Below, piece by piece: positions 8,769-16,081 of a DNA stretch of 45,923 nt. How positions within the stretch are numbered: position 1 is the stretch's first letter; every line of letters starts with the position of its first letter. The notes beneath the pieces are model-generated. The model was given only the letters and a program-made list of their open reading frames with translations. It had not been told where the DNA came from and made no database searches. The DNA lies in contig WHSV01000020.1 of NCBI GenBank assembly GCA_009379915.1, positions 1-45,923 on the forward strand, given 5' to 3'. The position numbers and the translations under genes were made by a program. The DNA is from Actinomycetota bacterium (GTDB lineage: Bacteria; Actinomycetota; CADDZG01; WHSQ01).

Positions 8769-9209
8769 CAATACCTCGCAAAGGTCACGGCGATTGCGGG
8801 GAAGACTTCTGCGAAGAGGTCGCCCGCCCGGCCCCCGCAAGCGCCCGAGCTCCTCGATGACGAGGTCCTCGGATAACTCGAGCTCGGTGAGGCCGCACTC
8901 GGGATCGGCGAAGGCACCGCCCTGAACCTGACTGGGTTTGTCTCGGCCACCAACGGTCCGAACAAGTTCACGCTCACTCGCTTCTACGTTTCGTGCTGTG
9001 CGGCGGATGCGGTCCCGTACTCGGTGAGGGTGCTGGGACCGGGGGGCGATTATCCGGACAACACCTGGCTTCGGGTGGACGGAGTGCTCGAGAGCGATGG
9101 CGACCAGCTCAAGCTGGCGGCGGGAGCAATAGAGGAGGTCGACGAACCCGATAGCCCTACCTCAACTGAGCGGGACATCCCGGCGCCCCTGTTGGGTGAC
9201 CTGTACTAG
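8769..9209 (+). pseudogene. truncated second TIGR03943 copy, inverted
   Basis: The plus-strand frame ending at the TAG at 9209 encodes LNLTGFVSATNGPNKFTLTR and FYVSCCAADAVPYSVRVLG, then TWLRVDGVLE. This matches the C-terminal domain of the minus-strand protein (TGFVTKDPG ... LTRFLVSCCVADAPSVNVRV ... WVRVSG). The N-terminal membrane helices are absent and a TAA at 8874 interrupts the frame. A GTG at 9024 would leave only 61 residues. It lies head to head with the permease start at 8764, so it looks like the relic of a duplicated or rearranged permease operon. Confidence 0.65.
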
Positions 9210-9330
9210 TCTCCGTTCTCGGGCCAACCTCTCTGAGGATCCGATCGTCCATGCGGTCGCCGCCGTTTGAGTCCTACGGGGCCGAGCCTGGTTGGACACC
9301 GCCGGAGCGAAGTATGAAAGGGATCGAGCT

Positions 9331-11076
9331 TTGACCAAACGCGTCCTCGTTATCGTGGCCGTGGCGACGATCGTCGCGGTCGCCGCCTATGCACTCGGCG
9401 CGTCCTCCGGAGAGCCCGGCGAAACGCCGACTCAGGACGAGATGGCCACGTCGATTGGCGCTCCCGTCATGGAGCATGTGTTTAGGGGACATGTCCCGGG
9501 TCGCTCGGGCGAGATCATGCTCGTGCCGAAACCCAACAACTATCTCCTCGGTGATTGGGATCTCAGGACGCTGGGAACCGACACCCCGCAATCGTCGACC
9601 TCGCATCCGAACCCTTGGGACTACCTGACGCGCGTGCCGATCATTGCCGGCGGTTCAGACATCGAGCCCGGCGCAACCAACGACGACGTTACCGACGTCG
9701 CTGCGCTTGCACCAACGTACGCGGCCATCCTGGGGATGGATTTCGACTCCGACGCAGAGCCTCTCGCCGAGATAGTCGAGGGCGCCGGTGAGCAACCGAA
9801 GCTGATCTTCACGGTGGTCATCGACGGAGGGGGCTGGAACACCCTCCAACAGCATCCCGAGTCGTGGCCGTTCATCCGGTCCCTGCGGGACTCCGGTGTT
9901 ACCTACACGAATGCGAACATCGGCTCGGCCCCCTCGATCACGGGGGCCCTGCACGCAACGATGGGAACGGGCGTCTATCCCAACAAGCACGGGATCCCCG
10001 GCAACCAGATGCGCGGCCCCGACGGTGCCAACACGGATACGTGGCAGCAGAACGCCGACCCCGCCTATCTCCAGGTTCCTACGGTGTCCGAGCTGTGGGA
10101 TGAGGCCAACGGCAACGAGCCGGTCGTCGGAACGGTGAGCTACGAGGGCTGGCATCTAGGGATGATCGGTCACGGCGCGCAGCGCGAGGGCGCGGATAAA
10201 GATATTGCGGTGTTGTGGGAGGCCGCCGATCCGGGCACGGACGAGCCGCTCAACGAGTGGTGGGTCAACGAGGACTTCTACGAGCTTCCGAGCTATCTTG
10301 CCGAAACGGACCTGGCGACGCTCGAGTCGTACGAGGCTGAGCTCGATGCGCGCGACGGCATCGTCGACGACCTGTGGTTCGGCAAGACGCTCGAGGACCT
10401 ACAGGCACCGCTGACACGCCCCGGAACTCCCGCGTTCGTCGAGTTCACCGGCGATGCGGTGGTTGATGTGATCCGCAACGAGGAGCTCGGCCGGGACGAC
10501 ATCACCGACCTCTTCTGGGTGGAGATGAAGATGCCCGACTACGCGGGCCACGCATGGAACATGAACGGGCCCGAGCAGGCCGACGTGCTCCGTGAGACCG
10601 ACAGGCAGATGCGCCGAATGAAGGCCACCCTCGACCGTCAGGTCGGTGAGGACAACTACATCTTCGTTGTCTCGGCCGATCACGGCCAGCAACCACTCGC
10701 GGAGTACACCGGGGGCTGGCGCATCAACAACAAAGAGCTCGAGAGGGACATTGTTGCGGAGTTCGGCGAGGGTGTGCTCGAAAAGGCGACCCCGGTGGAC
10801 ATCTACCTCGACATGGACGTCGTCGAATCCGAGGGCGTCGAAGCCGGAGACATAGCGGAATGGCTCGGCAACTATACGGTCGCCGACAACATTCCCGACC
10901 AGGCGCCGGGCAGTGACCGCGTGGCGGAGGCAGTTCTCGGCGAGACCGTGTTCGCGGGAGCGTTCAGCTTCGACTACCTGCAGGATCTCGCGCCCGAGGA
11001 CATCGAGTCGTTCGGCGAAGGGGACTATCCCGAGGGCCGTATCTTCGACCCGCCGAGTGAGCGAACCGAGGGATAG
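9331..11076 (+). CDS. AP-superfamily phosphoesterase with apparent circular permutation
   Basis: Likely extracytoplasmic metal-dependent phosphomonoesterase/diesterase. The TTG at 9331 has AAAGGG upstream and starts a signal anchor (VLVIVAVATIVAVAAYALG); a TTG at 9292 is an alternative. 581 residues. The bimetallic site can be assigned as Asp165 (VVIDGGGWN), Thr204 nucleophile (PSITGALHATMGTG), Asp403/His407 (MPDYAGHAW) and Asp450/His451 (SADHGQQ). The last Zn-ligand His, normally C-terminal in a stretch like RSGDI...THGSPYDYDTHVPL, appears instead at His92 in RSGEIMLV...SHPNPWDYLTRVPI, before the core, and no His follows ADHG. This is the signature of a circular permutation. Its paralogue two genes downstream has the same order. 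First gene of a three-gene operon; the substrate is unknown. Confidence 0.85.
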   Translation: MTKRVLVIVAVATIVAVAAYALGASSGEPGETPTQDEMATSIGAPVMEHVFRGHVPGRSGEIMLVPKPNNYLLGDWDLRTLGTDTPQSSTSHPNPWDYLTRVPIIAGGSDIEPGATNDDVTDVAALAPTYAAILGMDFDSDAEPLAEIVEGAGEQPKLIFTVVIDGGGWNTLQQHPESWPFIRSLRDSGVTYTNANIGSAPSITGALHATMGTGVYPNKHGIPGNQMRGPDGANTDTWQQNADPAYLQVPTVSELWDEANGNEPVVGTVSYEGWHLGMIGHGAQREGADKDIAVLWEAADPGTDEPLNEWWVNEDFYELPSYLAETDLATLESYEAELDARDGIVDDLWFGKTLEDLQAPLTRPGTPAFVEFTGDAVVDVIRNEELGRDDITDLFWVEMKMPDYAGHAWNMNGPEQADVLRETDRQMRRMKATLDRQVGEDNYIFVVSADHGQQPLAEYTGGWRINNKELERDIVAEFGEGVLEKATPVDIYLDMDVVESEGVEAGDIAEWLGNYTVADNIPDQAPGSDRVAEAVLGETVFAGAFSFDYLQDLAPEDIESFGEGDYPEGRIFDPPSERTEG

Positions 11077-11084
11077 AGATATCC

Positions 11085-12374
11085 GTGAACGCAGTCAAGC
11101 GAGGTCTCGCGCTCATTCTGAAGAAGCCCGACTTCCGGAACCTGATGAGCGCCCAGCTCCTGGCGCAGGCGGGCGACGGAATCGTCCAGACCGCGCTGGC
11201 CAAGTTCATCGTGTTCGGAGGCCAGGAGGGATTCGACCTGGAGGGTGCGCGCGATCCTCAGGAGTTGTTGCGCATCGCGCTCTATCTCTTCGTGCCCTAC
11301 ACGATCCTCAGTCCGTTCCTCGGCGTGGTCATCGACCGCTGGGACCGGAGACGCCTGTTGTGGCTTGCCAACGGGCTGCGCGCCGTCGTCATCCTGCTCA
11401 TTGGTTTGGTGACGATCGATCGGCTACCCGACTTCGTGGTGTTTCTTGCGTTTCTTCTCACCCTGACGTCGACGCGTATCGTGCTCGCCACCAAGGCCGC
11501 GGCCATTCCGGCAACGGTCGGCGAGACCGACCTGGTCGACGCAAACGCCGTGTCGCAGCTGGGCGGCGCGCTCTTCCAGCTCGGCGGCGCGGGCGTGGCC
11601 TTCGTCGCGGCGGAGTACGTCGAACCCGATCCGATCGCGATCGCCGGAGCCCTCGTCTACGGGATCGGTGCGATATTCGCCCTGAAGATTCGGCACGCGG
11701 GAGAAGCGCGCGCGAAGCTGACCTTCGGCCAGGAGCTGGGCCGCGTTGTCGGCAACATCGCCGACGGTTTGCGAGAGGTGGGCCGGACGCCCAAGGCGGG
11801 TGCCGCCATCACGACCTACTTCTGGCTGCGCTTGCTGTGGAGCTTCTCCATCGTCTCGATCGGTTTCGTGGCGCGCGAGCTGCTGGGGAACGAGGAGATG
11901 ACGATCCTCGTCATCACGGGCGGGGCGGGTGCAATCGGCGCCGTGCTCGGCTTCGTGCTCGCTCCGCGACTCGTCGAACGGGTGAAAACCACCGGAACTC
12001 TCGTGCTGGGGGCATCGCTCGTCGCGGGCGCGGCCATCATGGTGTTCGGAGCAATCGAGATGAACGTTGCTCTGGCGATCATGACCTTCTGGCTCGGTTT
12101 CGGGTTCTTCCTTGCGAAGATCACACTCGACTCCATGGTGCAAGAGGCCCTCGGCGACGACTTCCGAGGCCGGGCCTTCTCCCTGTACGACATCGCTTAC
12201 AACCTCGCCTGGGTGATCGCCGCCGGCGGACTCAAGGTGTTCTATTCCCCCGATATCCAGGGTCTCCTCATAGCCGCGATGGGGGCCGTGTTCCTGGTCG
12301 GTGTCGCCGGCATCGCCGCGTGGTATCGCAACGCGGGGCTTCTCAGCGCGGTTGCGCCAAGAAGCGTGCGGTGA
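11085..12374 (+). CDS. MFS transporter
   Basis: Polytopic inner-membrane protein of 429 residues with about 12 hydrophobic segments in two six-helix halves. The cytoplasmic loop motif VVIDRWDRRRLLW after helix 2 matches the MFS motif A region (G-x-x-x-D-R-x-x-R-R). The N-terminal stretch resembles the MFS_3/enterobactin-exporter-like group. GTG start 8 bp after the first phosphoesterase, and GTGA overlap with the second, so it is translationally coupled on the downstream side. Its position between two related extracytoplasmic phosphoesterases suggests import or export of a phosphorylated compound or its product; substrate not predictable. Confidence 0.85.
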   Translation: MNAVKRGLALILKKPDFRNLMSAQLLAQAGDGIVQTALAKFIVFGGQEGFDLEGARDPQELLRIALYLFVPYTILSPFLGVVIDRWDRRRLLWLANGLRAVVILLIGLVTIDRLPDFVVFLAFLLTLTSTRIVLATKAAAIPATVGETDLVDANAVSQLGGALFQLGGAGVAFVAAEYVEPDPIAIAGALVYGIGAIFALKIRHAGEARAKLTFGQELGRVVGNIADGLREVGRTPKAGAAITTYFWLRLLWSFSIVSIGFVARELLGNEEMTILVITGGAGAIGAVLGFVLAPRLVERVKTTGTLVLGASLVAGAAIMVFGAIEMNVALAIMTFWLGFGFFLAKITLDSMVQEALGDDFRGRAFSLYDIAYNLAWVIAAGGLKVFYSPDIQGLLIAAMGAVFLVGVAGIAAWYRNAGLLSAVAPRSVR

Positions 12375-14008
12375 CGCGCCTGCTGGCGGACAGGAGGATG
12401 CTCACGATGGTGCTGCTCGCCCTCGTGCTCGTGCTCATTGCCGTTTTCGGTTTCGCAGCTGCAAATCGCCCGCCGCGCGAGGTCGTTCCGTCGTTCGAGC
12501 AACAGGCGTGTGGGCTCAACTCCGAGTGGCTGCTCCGCACGCAGCGCGGCTACTTCGAAGAGCGATCCGGTCAGATCGCGCTGCTCCCACGGACACCCGC
12601 CTATATGGCGTCGGGGGGCGGGGGCTGGAGTCACTCGGGCCCGTGGCCGTATCTCCAGGATGTCCCCCTCGTGTTCTACGGACCCGGGATCATCGACGAG
12701 GGCATCACCTCGGACCGGCCGGTCACGACGGCCGACATCGCCCCCACGATTGCGGGCCTGCTCAAAGGACGGCTGGGCGAGAGCGACGGCGAGGCCCTGC
12801 CCGAGGTCATCGGATCCGAGGCGCAGTCGATCGAGAGGCCGGCACCAAAGCTCATCCTTACGATCGTGTGGGACGGGGGTGGCTGGAACACGCTCGATCT
12901 CTGGGACGAGTCATGGCCCAATCTCGAGCAGTTGATGAACGAGGGGGTCTCCTTCAGCGAAGCGACGGTCGGGTCGAATCCCTCGGTTACGCCCGCGGTG
13001 CACAGCACCATCGGGACCGGAGTCTTCCCCGACACCCACGGCATCACCGGCGTTCCGGTGCGCGATGAGCAGGGTGAGGTCGTGGACTCGTTCTTGGAGG
13101 GTGAGTCGTCGCACTTTCTCCAGGTTCCCGCTCTCGCCGAGCTGTGGGACGAGCGGAACGGCAACCGCGCCGAGATCGGCATGTTCGGCTACGAGCCGTG
13201 GCACCTCGGGATGATCGGCCAGGGGGCCGAGAGAGCGGGGGGAGACAAGGACGACGCGCTGTGGCTCGATACGGAGACGAACGAGTGGATCACCAACGAA
13301 GAGCACTACATTTTGCCGAGCTCGGTTCCTGCCACGGATGGACTCGAGGCGCACATAGAGGAACTCGACTCCGCGGACGGCGAGGCCGACGACACCTGGC
13401 GCGACGACGTGCCCCTCGACGATCCCGGACGCACCGAGGAAACCCCCGCCTTCGTGAGCCATCATGTCGACGCGATGCTCCAGATGATCGAAGCAGAGGG
13501 GTACGGCGAGGACGAGGTCACCGACCTCTTGTTCACCAACTTCAAGCAGATCGATCGAGTTGGTCACTACTACAACATGGACTCCGAATACGTGAACGAC
13601 GTCCTCGTTCGAACCGACGAGGAGCTCGGCCGGATCATCGACGAGTTGGATCGAATCGTGGGACCAGGCGAATGGGTCATCGCGCTGACCGCAGACCACG
13701 GCCAGCAGCCCGACGCCGAGGACATCGACGCGTACGGAGTAAACCCGCGCGCCGTCGAGGCTGCGATCAGGCAGGAGTTCGGAGACGTCGTTCGCGCGGT
13801 TTGGCCGACCGAGGTGTTCTTGCTCGAGCAGGCCATGGAGGAACAGGACGTGACGGTCGAAGAGATCGCTCGTTTTCTCGGCGGACATACGCTGTCGGAC
13901 AACCTTCGGTTCTCGGAGGGGGAACCGTTCACCGGCCAGTTCGAGTCACAAAACCGCCTCTTCGACCTGGCCGTTCCGGCCGACATGCTGTCCGAGGCCG
14001 AGTGCTGA
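12371..14008 (+). CDS. AP-superfamily phosphoesterase paralogue, same permuted order
   Basis: The GTG at 12371 overlaps the MFS stop by 4 bp. 545 residues with an N-terminal signal anchor (MVLLALVLVLIAVFGFAAA). The order of elements repeats the first paralogue: RSGQIALLP and SHSGPWPYLQDVPLVFYGPG with His88 come first, followed by DIAPTIAGLL, normally the end of this fold. Only then come Asp168 (IVWDGGGWN), Thr207 (PSVTPAVHSTIGTG), Asp395/His399 (QIDRVGHYY) and Asp442/His443 (TADHGQQ). A later His (FLGGH) is Tyr in the paralogue, so it is an unlikely ligand. Acts outside the membrane by inference. The two copies are well diverged, so the duplication is old. Confidence 0.85.
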   Translation: MTRLLADRRMLTMVLLALVLVLIAVFGFAAANRPPREVVPSFEQQACGLNSEWLLRTQRGYFEERSGQIALLPRTPAYMASGGGGWSHSGPWPYLQDVPLVFYGPGIIDEGITSDRPVTTADIAPTIAGLLKGRLGESDGEALPEVIGSEAQSIERPAPKLILTIVWDGGGWNTLDLWDESWPNLEQLMNEGVSFSEATVGSNPSVTPAVHSTIGTGVFPDTHGITGVPVRDEQGEVVDSFLEGESSHFLQVPALAELWDERNGNRAEIGMFGYEPWHLGMIGQGAERAGGDKDDALWLDTETNEWITNEEHYILPSSVPATDGLEAHIEELDSADGEADDTWRDDVPLDDPGRTEETPAFVSHHVDAMLQMIEAEGYGEDEVTDLLFTNFKQIDRVGHYYNMDSEYVNDVLVRTDEELGRIIDELDRIVGPGEWVIALTADHGQQPDAEDIDAYGVNPRAVEAAIRQEFGDVVRAVWPTEVFLLEQAMEEQDVTVEEIARFLGGHTLSDNLRFSEGEPFTGQFESQNRLFDLAVPADMLSEAEC

Positions 14009-14102
14009 CATGAGTCGTGCGTCGCTTGACTCAAAGGCGAAAACCGGCAGTTACGAGGGCGATGGGGCGCCGGGCCCCCGTTTCCGTGCCCGCTTCGCTT
14101 CT

Positions 14103-14150
14103 GACCGGGAACGATTCGACCATTAGCGACGCCTGGCGTCGTTCCCGGTC
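14103..14150. repeat. perfect 12-bp inverted repeat with nested alternative hairpin
   Basis: GACCGGGAACGA (14103-14114) is the exact reverse complement of TCGTTCCCGGTC (14139-14150). Inside the loop CGACGC (14127-14132) pairs with GCGTCG (14136-14141), sharing three bases with the outer right arm, so the two stems are mutually exclusive. It lies 95 nt after the phosphoesterase operon. It could end transcription, but no T tract follows. Confidence 0.7.
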
Positions 14151-14235
14151 GAAACTACGTCTCAAGCGCAGTTGTATGCCTGTCCGCTCCTTCCTTCGCG
14201 CACCATGGTCGAATAGCGACTAAATCGGCAAAGAG
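14147..14235 (+). repeat. dispersed intergenic repeat, copy A
   Basis: Begins GGTCGAAACT and ends in a block around CCATGGTCGAATAGCGAC and ATCGGCAAAGAG (14201-14235). The same two blocks occur in the same order and orientation at 27335-27405, with the spacer 18 nt shorter there. Across the 35-bp second block only about four positions differ. Confidence 0.65.
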
Positions 14236-14378
14236 AAGCCCGCATTCACCAGAAGCGACACTCTCAAACCGAGCCGCCCGCCCATCGATCCCCCAAACTG
14301 CCGCTTTTTTGGTTCTTGCCAGGGCCACAACCGACCCGGTGCGGTGACTCCCAGCTTTCATCCCGGTATCGCAGTGGA

Positions 14379-14384
14379 TATCGT
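14379..14384 (+). promoter_or_regulatory. candidate -10 (TATCGT), leaderless
   Basis: TATCGT ends 6 nt before the GTG at 14391, which is directly followed by an in-frame ATG at 14394. No ribosome binding site is seen, so a leaderless start at the GTG is likely. Confidence 0.4.
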
Positions 14385-14390
14385 GATCGC

Positions 14391-14825
14391 GTGATGAGCG
14401 CAATGGGGCGGAACATCCGAACGGTCGCGACGGCCACGATCGTCGTGCTGCTCCTGCTCGGAACCTTCTGGGGGCAGGACGACCATTTCCCCCTCGGTCC
14501 TTTTCGGATGTACTCGACCAGAAACTCTCTCGAAGGGCGCGTCAATGCAGCCCGGCTCGAGCTCAGCTTCGCCAACGGTGACGTGGTTGAAACCGGGATC
14601 TCCCCGAGATCCGTGGGTCTTCGCCGGGCCGAGATCGAGGGTCAACAGGATCGCTTCGAGGCCCGCCCGCAACTGCTGAGGCACCTCGCCGATGCCTACG
14701 AGAGCCTTCATCCCGAGGCGCCCCCGATCGTTGGGGTCCGGATGCTCGACGTGATCGTGCAGCTGAGAGACGGCCGGCCGTCGGGGGAACCCGTCGAACA
14801 GACACTCGCCACATGGCAACGCTGA
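14391..14825 (+). CDS. small membrane-anchored protein, partner of HTTM protein
   Basis: Not recognised as a named family. 144 residues from the GTG, or 143 from the ATG at 14394. One N-terminal membrane segment (TVATATIVVLLLLGTFWG) is followed by a conserved-looking HFPLGPFRMYSTRN and a soluble domain of about 100 residues expected outside the membrane. Its last codons overlap the start of the HTTM gene, so the two products are probably made together. A single-pass partner for the HTTM protein is the simplest reading. Nothing in it suggests a catalytic site. Confidence 0.7.
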   Translation: MMSAMGRNIRTVATATIVVLLLLGTFWGQDDHFPLGPFRMYSTRNSLEGRVNAARLELSFANGDVVETGISPRSVGLRRAEIEGQQDRFEARPQLLRHLADAYESLHPEAPPIVGVRMLDVIVQLRDGRPSGEPVEQTLATWQR

Positions 14826-15667
14826 TGGTGGACACCGCCCGGCGCTGGTGGTTCGCACCTCTTCCCGTCGCGCGCATCGCCTGGCTCAGGACCTTCATCT
14901 ACCTTTTCATCTTCGTCGACGTGTTCCTGACCACGGCCTGGGTGAAGCGTCACGGGCAGGTATCGACCGAGCTCTACGACCCGCTCTTCATCGGGCGGAC
15001 GCTCCCTCTGCCGGACCCCACCAGCGCAGTCGTTTTCACCACTTGCATCGCCCTGCTCTTGGGGGCGGGCGTGGCCGCGACGGGCCACTGGCCGCGCCTC
15101 GCCGGAACGGCGGTCGCCTTGCTCTACCTCGAGTGGATGGTGATCGCCTTCTCGTACGGGAAGGTCGACCACGACCGGTTCGCGTTCCTGGTGGCGCTGT
15201 TCGTGCTGCCTACGGTGGGTCGCGCCCATTGGAGACAAGAGGATTCCAGCGAGGCCGCCGGGTGGGCCATTCGCTGCATCCAGGTGAGCGTCGTGCTCAC
15301 CTATTTCCTGGCGACTTTCGCCAAGTTGCGGTTCGGAGGCCTCAACTGGGCGACGGGAGCGACGCTGGCGCGAGCGGTCGTGCGCCGCGGCACCGGGTTG
15401 GCCGATTGGCTAACCGATGTACCCGCGCTCCTGCGCGCCACCCAGTTCGGAATAATCGTTTTCGAGTTGTCGTCACCGCTGCTACTCGTGCGCGGCCGCG
15501 TGGGCCACACCTTCTTGACCCTTGCGGTTCTCTTTCACGTCGTGACGTTCTTGACCATCTCGATCATCTTCCTGCCGCACGTCGTGTGCCTGCTCGCATT
15601 CCTGCCCCTGGAGCGACTCGGTCGTGCCCCCGCTCTGGGTCTTCGACGAGCGTCCGTCGCGGGATAG
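14813..15667 (+). CDS. HTTM-domain membrane protein
   Basis: 284 residues with about seven to eight hydrophobic segments in the pattern of HTTM (horizontally transferred transmembrane, vitamin-K-dependent-carboxylase-like) proteins. Typical elements are RIAWLRTFIYLFIFVDVF at the start, a W-x-x-x-x-F-S-Y-G-K-x-D-H-D-x-F-like stretch (IAFSYGKVDHDRFAF), and TYFLATFAKLRFGG in the middle. Bacterial HTTM proteins have no established general function; those related to gamma-glutamyl carboxylase keep only part of its active site. The start may instead be the ATG at 14825, which overlaps the upstream stop as TGATG. Confidence 0.8.
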   Translation: MATLMVDTARRWWFAPLPVARIAWLRTFIYLFIFVDVFLTTAWVKRHGQVSTELYDPLFIGRTLPLPDPTSAVVFTTCIALLLGAGVAATGHWPRLAGTAVALLYLEWMVIAFSYGKVDHDRFAFLVALFVLPTVGRAHWRQEDSSEAAGWAIRCIQVSVVLTYFLATFAKLRFGGLNWATGATLARAVVRRGTGLADWLTDVPALLRATQFGIIVFELSSPLLLVRGRVGHTFLTLAVLFHVVTFLTISIIFLPHVVCLLAFLPLERLGRAPALGLRRASVAG

Positions 15668-15670
15668 GCT
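15665..15670 (+). promoter_or_regulatory. candidate -10 (TAGGCT)
   Basis: TAGGCT overlaps the HTTM stop codon and ends 9 nt before the ATG at 15680, which lacks a good ribosome binding site. It could give the downstream gene its own short-leader or leaderless transcript. Confidence 0.3.
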
Positions 15671-15679
15671 GCCCGCGCG

Positions 15680-16081
15680 ATGAAGACGGAGGTTCACACC
15701 TACGACACGAGCGCCTCACCCATTCTCGATATCACCACCGACGTGCAGCAGTTCCTGGGTGGTGCGAGCGAGGGCCTCCTGAACGTCTTCGTTCCTCATG
15801 CGACCGCCGGTGTGGCGGTCATGGAGACCGGGGCCGGGTCGGAGTCCGATCTCGAGGCGACACTCGACCGTCTTCTGCCGCGCGACGACCGGTGGACCCA
15901 TCGACACGGTTCGCCCGGGCACGGCGCGGATCACCTGCTGCCGGCCTTCATCTCTCCGTCGGTTTCGATCCCGATTTTGGACGGGCACATGCAGCTCGGC
16001 ACGTGGCAGAGCATCGTGCTCGTGGATCTCAACCGCGACAACCCGCAGCGAAAGGTGCGGTTCTCCCTCCTGGAGGGGTGA
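15680..16081 (+). CDS. yjbQ: YjbQ/UPF0047 family protein
   Basis: 133 residues covering the complete UPF0047 fold. Diagnostic motifs are FVPHATAGVAVME, the His-rich GHGADHLLPAFISPSVSIPI and LGTWQSIVLVDLN. The conserved His residues form a metal/phosphate-like pocket in family structures. YjbQ has been reported to have thiamine-phosphate synthase activity that can suppress thiE defects, but its main role is uncertain. The stop overlaps the GTG of the chromate transporter gene. No thiamine gene lies nearby. Confidence 0.9.
   Translation: MKTEVHTYDTSASPILDITTDVQQFLGGASEGLLNVFVPHATAGVAVMETGAGSESDLEATLDRLLPRDDRWTHRHGSPGHGADHLLPAFISPSVSIPILDGHMQLGTWQSIVLVDLNRDNPQRKVRFSLLEG

Larger units (their letters stand above)
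14009..14390. other. intergenic region with hairpin and dispersed repeat
   Basis: 382 bp without a convincing gene. It holds a perfect 12-bp inverted repeat (14103-14150), one copy of a repeat also present at 27.3 kb (14147-14235), a T6 run at 14306-14311 without a convincing stem, and a candidate -10 for the next gene. Short frames here have no recognisable coding character. Confidence 0.6.

Noticed and set aside
8765-8790. Zur/Fur-type box before the permease start
   Set aside because: TTTGCGA...TTGCTAAA has only about four matching positions per half, too few to support an operator.
12911-13888. Long antisense frame opposite the second phosphoesterase
   Set aside because: It mirrors codon bias of the real gene; the plus-strand frame has all catalytic motifs.
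14296-14318. Intrinsic terminator at the T6 run
   Set aside because: No GC-rich stem directly precedes the T run.
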